Shown: one piece after another, positions 62,217-64,000 of the stretch
Layout of the letters: each line of letters begins with the position of its first letter
How positions within the stretch are numbered: the first letter of the stretch is position 1
DNA from: Terriglobales bacterium
Lineage (GTDB): Bacteria > Acidobacteriota > Terriglobia > Terriglobales > Acidobacteriaceae
NCBI GenBank assembly: GCA_025462725.1
Contig: JAOAPE010000008.1
Span: 310,001-374,000 of the forward strand
DNA: 64,000 nucleotides
Direction of reading: 5' to 3'
Position numbers and translations under genes: made by a program
Notes under the pieces: model-generated
Databases searched by the model: none
What the model was told of the DNA's origin: nothing
Seen by the model: the letters and a program-made list of their open reading frames with translations, nothing else

Positions 62217-63290
62217 TTACTGACCACTAGCCACTGTGGGTACCGAGAACTCCTCCGGCGAATATGCGATATCAAGTATCCGTTCCGCCACTTTGAGCGT
62301 GTCATGCCGCACTACATCCGCTTCTTCCAGGAAATTGTCGGCAATGCACCGCACGCCCAGCGACTCCACTCCCGAAACATCGCATTGCACCTGGTCCACC
62401 CCCTGCTCCCGATACCTCTCCAGCAGACTCGGCGACACCGCCGTATTGTTGACCAGCGCAAAGTTAAACAATTTGCGATGCGCATGCTTTCGGATTGCCA
62501 CAATATGTTCTGACGCCGACATTCCCAAGCTTTCATTCGCCTGCGTCATCAAGTTGCAGATGAATATCTTCGTCGCCCGCGAATGCGCGATAGCTTCCGG
62601 AATGCCGCGTACCAGCAGGTTCGGGATCAGGCTCGTGAACAGGGAACCCGGCCCTATCGTGATCACGTCAGCATTGGCGATAGCGTACAACGTGTCTGGC
62701 AGCGGTTGCGCGTTCGCCGGAACCAATCGCAATTCCACGATTCGTTTATGACTCGCCGTGATGTTCGTTTCGCCCCGCACGCGCGACTTGTCATCCATCC
62801 ACGCATCGAGCTGCACGTCAGAAGTTGTGGAAGGGTATATCGATCCGCGCGAGGCCAGAATGTGCGACGCCTCTTGCACCGCCTTGGGAAAATCTCCGAC
62901 TACCCCCGACAGCGCCGCAAGAAATAGATTGCCGAAGCTGTGTCCGCCCAGCGCCGTATCACCTGCAAAACGGTATTGGAACAATCGCGATATCAGCTTC
63001 TCATCCTCTGATAACGCTACCAGGCAGTTGCGGATATCTCCCGGCGGAAGCATATTGAACTCCTTGCGCAGCCGCCCGCTGGATCCGCCATCATCCGTTA
63101 CTGTCACGATTGCTGCCAGGTCGCCAATCGCCTGCGTGTTCTGCGCAATGCGCGAAACGCCCGGCTCAACCACATATCGCTTTAGTCCACGCAGCAACGT
63201 GGATAGCCCCGTGCCTCCACCCAGCGCAACCACGCGCAGAGGACGCCGTGCGATCTGCTCCAGTGATGAATTGTTTACGAGGGGAGACAC
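62217..63290 (-). CDS. yvcK: YvcK/CofD-like protein (gluconeogenesis factor family)
   Basis: 357 residues from GTG 63290. Family knowledge: binds UDP-sugars and is needed for cell-wall homeostasis on gluconeogenic carbon sources. Pattern: RVVALGGGTGLSTLLRGLKRY, VTVTDDGGSSGRLRKEF, LPPGDIRNCLVAL, GHSFGNLFLAAL, ADVITIGPGSLFTSLIPNLL and IFICNLMTQANE. It is on the same strand as glmU, which lies downstream across a 373-base repeat region. The last codons lie in a CCACTAGC-type repeat word. Confidence 0.93.
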   Translation of the reverse strand: MSPLVNNSSLEQIARRPLRVVALGGGTGLSTLLRGLKRYVVEPGVSRIAQNTQAIGDLAAIVTVTDDGGSSGRLRKEFNMLPPGDIRNCLVALSEDEKLISRLFQYRFAGDTALGGHSFGNLFLAALSGVVGDFPKAVQEASHILASRGSIYPSTTSDVQLDAWMDDKSRVRGETNITASHKRIVELRLVPANAQPLPDTLYAIANADVITIGPGSLFTSLIPNLLVRGIPEAIAHSRATKIFICNLMTQANESLGMSASEHIVAIRKHAHRKLFNFALVNNTAVSPSLLERYREQGVDQVQCDVSGVESLGVRCIADNFLEEADVVRHDTLKVAERILDIAYSPEEFSVPTVASGQ

Positions 63291-63313
63291 AAAGCCAATC
63301 TATTCCTAAGTGT

Positions 63314-64000
63314 CTAACGCTTCTTGGAATTTCCGTTCGACTTCGCAGCCAAAGTTGCCGGCATCTGGGATGCTTGTTCCAACTCGCCGGGTTCAGGGTA
63401 GAGCAGTTCCGTGAAGCGGGGATCGTCCGCCATCTTGGCGAAATCGGAATCGTTCCGCGCTTGGAAGCGGTTTGAAGAATTCAGCTTGATCGCCTGTTGC
63501 AGATTGCGCAAAGCATCTTCAATCCGCATCGTCAGACAGTCCAGAACCGCTACGCCATACCAGACATAGTCCGTCTTAGGATACTGCTTAAGGATCTTCT
63601 CCAAATGCTCGCGGGCAGTATCGTAATCGCCGCTGTTCATCAGCGACACGGCATAATCGTAATGCTCTTCGGGAGTCTTGAATGAAGTGGAAGTCCGCGC
63701 CAACTGCTGATTGCAGACATTGATATGCAGACGCGCGCGGTCCGCCAACTCAGAGCTTGGCCCCTCGATCACTTTGGCAAATGCAGCCTTCGCCCGATCA
63801 AACTTGTGGGTCTGCATGGCCTTCAATCCGGCCTCGTAGTTTTGCACAGCCTGTGTAAAACGCGGATCAACCTTGATCACGGGCTTGGCCGGTACCTTGG
63901 TGCGAGACGCAGCAGCTTTAACTTTTGATTTCATTATCTTCTTTGATTTCAGTGTCTTAGAAGACGAACCTTTAAGTTTTTGAGTTACTTTCTTTTTCAT
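63314..64000 (-). CDS. TPR-containing protein with Lys-rich N-terminus (at window edge)
   Basis: 228 residues, beginning at an ATG whose last base is the window's final base; an earlier start outside cannot be excluded. The first 45 residues are Lys/Ser-rich (KKKVTQKLKGSSSKTLKSKK). Two or three TPR motifs follow: AVQNYEAGLKAMQTHKFDRA, EHYDYAVSLMNSGDYDTARE, and WYGVAVLDCLTMRIEDALRN. The C-terminus is DPRFTELLYPEPGELEQA and then Ala/Lys/Asn-rich. It is a scaffold-type protein and no partner is evident. It sits 23 bases from yvcK on the same strand. Confidence 0.8.
   Translation of the reverse strand: MKKKVTQKLKGSSSKTLKSKKIMKSKVKAAASRTKVPAKPVIKVDPRFTQAVQNYEAGLKAMQTHKFDRAKAAFAKVIEGPSSELADRARLHINVCNQQLARTSTSFKTPEEHYDYAVSLMNSGDYDTAREHLEKILKQYPKTDYVWYGVAVLDCLTMRIEDALRNLQQAIKLNSSNRFQARNDSDFAKMADDPRFTELLYPEPGELEQASQMPATLAAKSNGNSKKR

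Overview
This 64 kb window is a chromosomal stretch from a Gram-negative bacterium, most likely an Acidobacteriota member of the Terriglobia/Koribacter kind. That assignment is an inference. It rests on GC-rich sequence (by eye), a menaquinone-type methyltransferase, a DUF1844 protein, HAF-repeat and SIMPL proteins, a cohesin-bearing secretin, an alginate-export-like porin, and many GTG/TTG starts behind good Shine-Dalgarno sites. I see no insertion sequence, prophage, integrase, CRISPR array, rRNA or replication origin. One tRNA gene, tRNA-Ser(CGA), is present.

Layout. 1-5 kb: the 5' part of nadB (cut by the left edge), aroB-menG, an epimerase and a parvulin-like foldase. 5.2-8.4 kb: a cation efflux protein with three C-terminal domains, an OsmC protein, a small glutaredoxin with an in-frame UGA in its active site (a candidate selenoprotein) and an EamA permease. 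8.4-14.8 kb: MFS permease, ribF, PhnP-like hydrolase, DUF1844 protein, ygfZ, an isopropylmalate/isocitrate dehydrogenase homologue and smpB. 15-18.3 kb: secretin plus two pseudopilins. 18.3-21.3 kb: hutU-hutI. 21.3-28 kb, minus strand: tig-clpP-clpX-lon-engB, a protein folding and quality-control block whose trigger factor carries a His-rich tail at its N-terminus. 28-36 kb: uracil-DNA glycosylase, a GT39-like transferase, envelope proteins, tRNA-Ser and tadA. 36-45 kb: a Ser/Thr-rich LPxT-tailed protein, then polyamine genes (agmatine deiminase, N-carbamoylputrescine amidase, pyruvoyl arginine decarboxylase), a LysR regulator and glnA. 45-54 kb: a porin and small envelope proteins, including three of four members of a VirB10/TrbI-like family, and an HD-GYP response regulator. 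54-64 kb: an M13 peptidase, a divergent sigma-like protein, rsgA, glmU, yvcK and a TPR protein.

How the genes work together. The polyamine genes give a complete arginine to agmatine to N-carbamoylputrescine to putrescine route. hutUI covers two steps of histidine breakdown. The tig-clp-lon block couples nascent-chain folding to proteolysis. The efflux protein, OsmC and seleno-glutaredoxin look like one metal/thiol-stress transcription unit. The best candidates for something new are the UPPC glutaredoxin, the small VirB10-like glycine-zipper family, the His-rich trigger factor, and a signal-peptide hydrolase interrupted by an A9 run. Several families of short intergenic repeats are also present.
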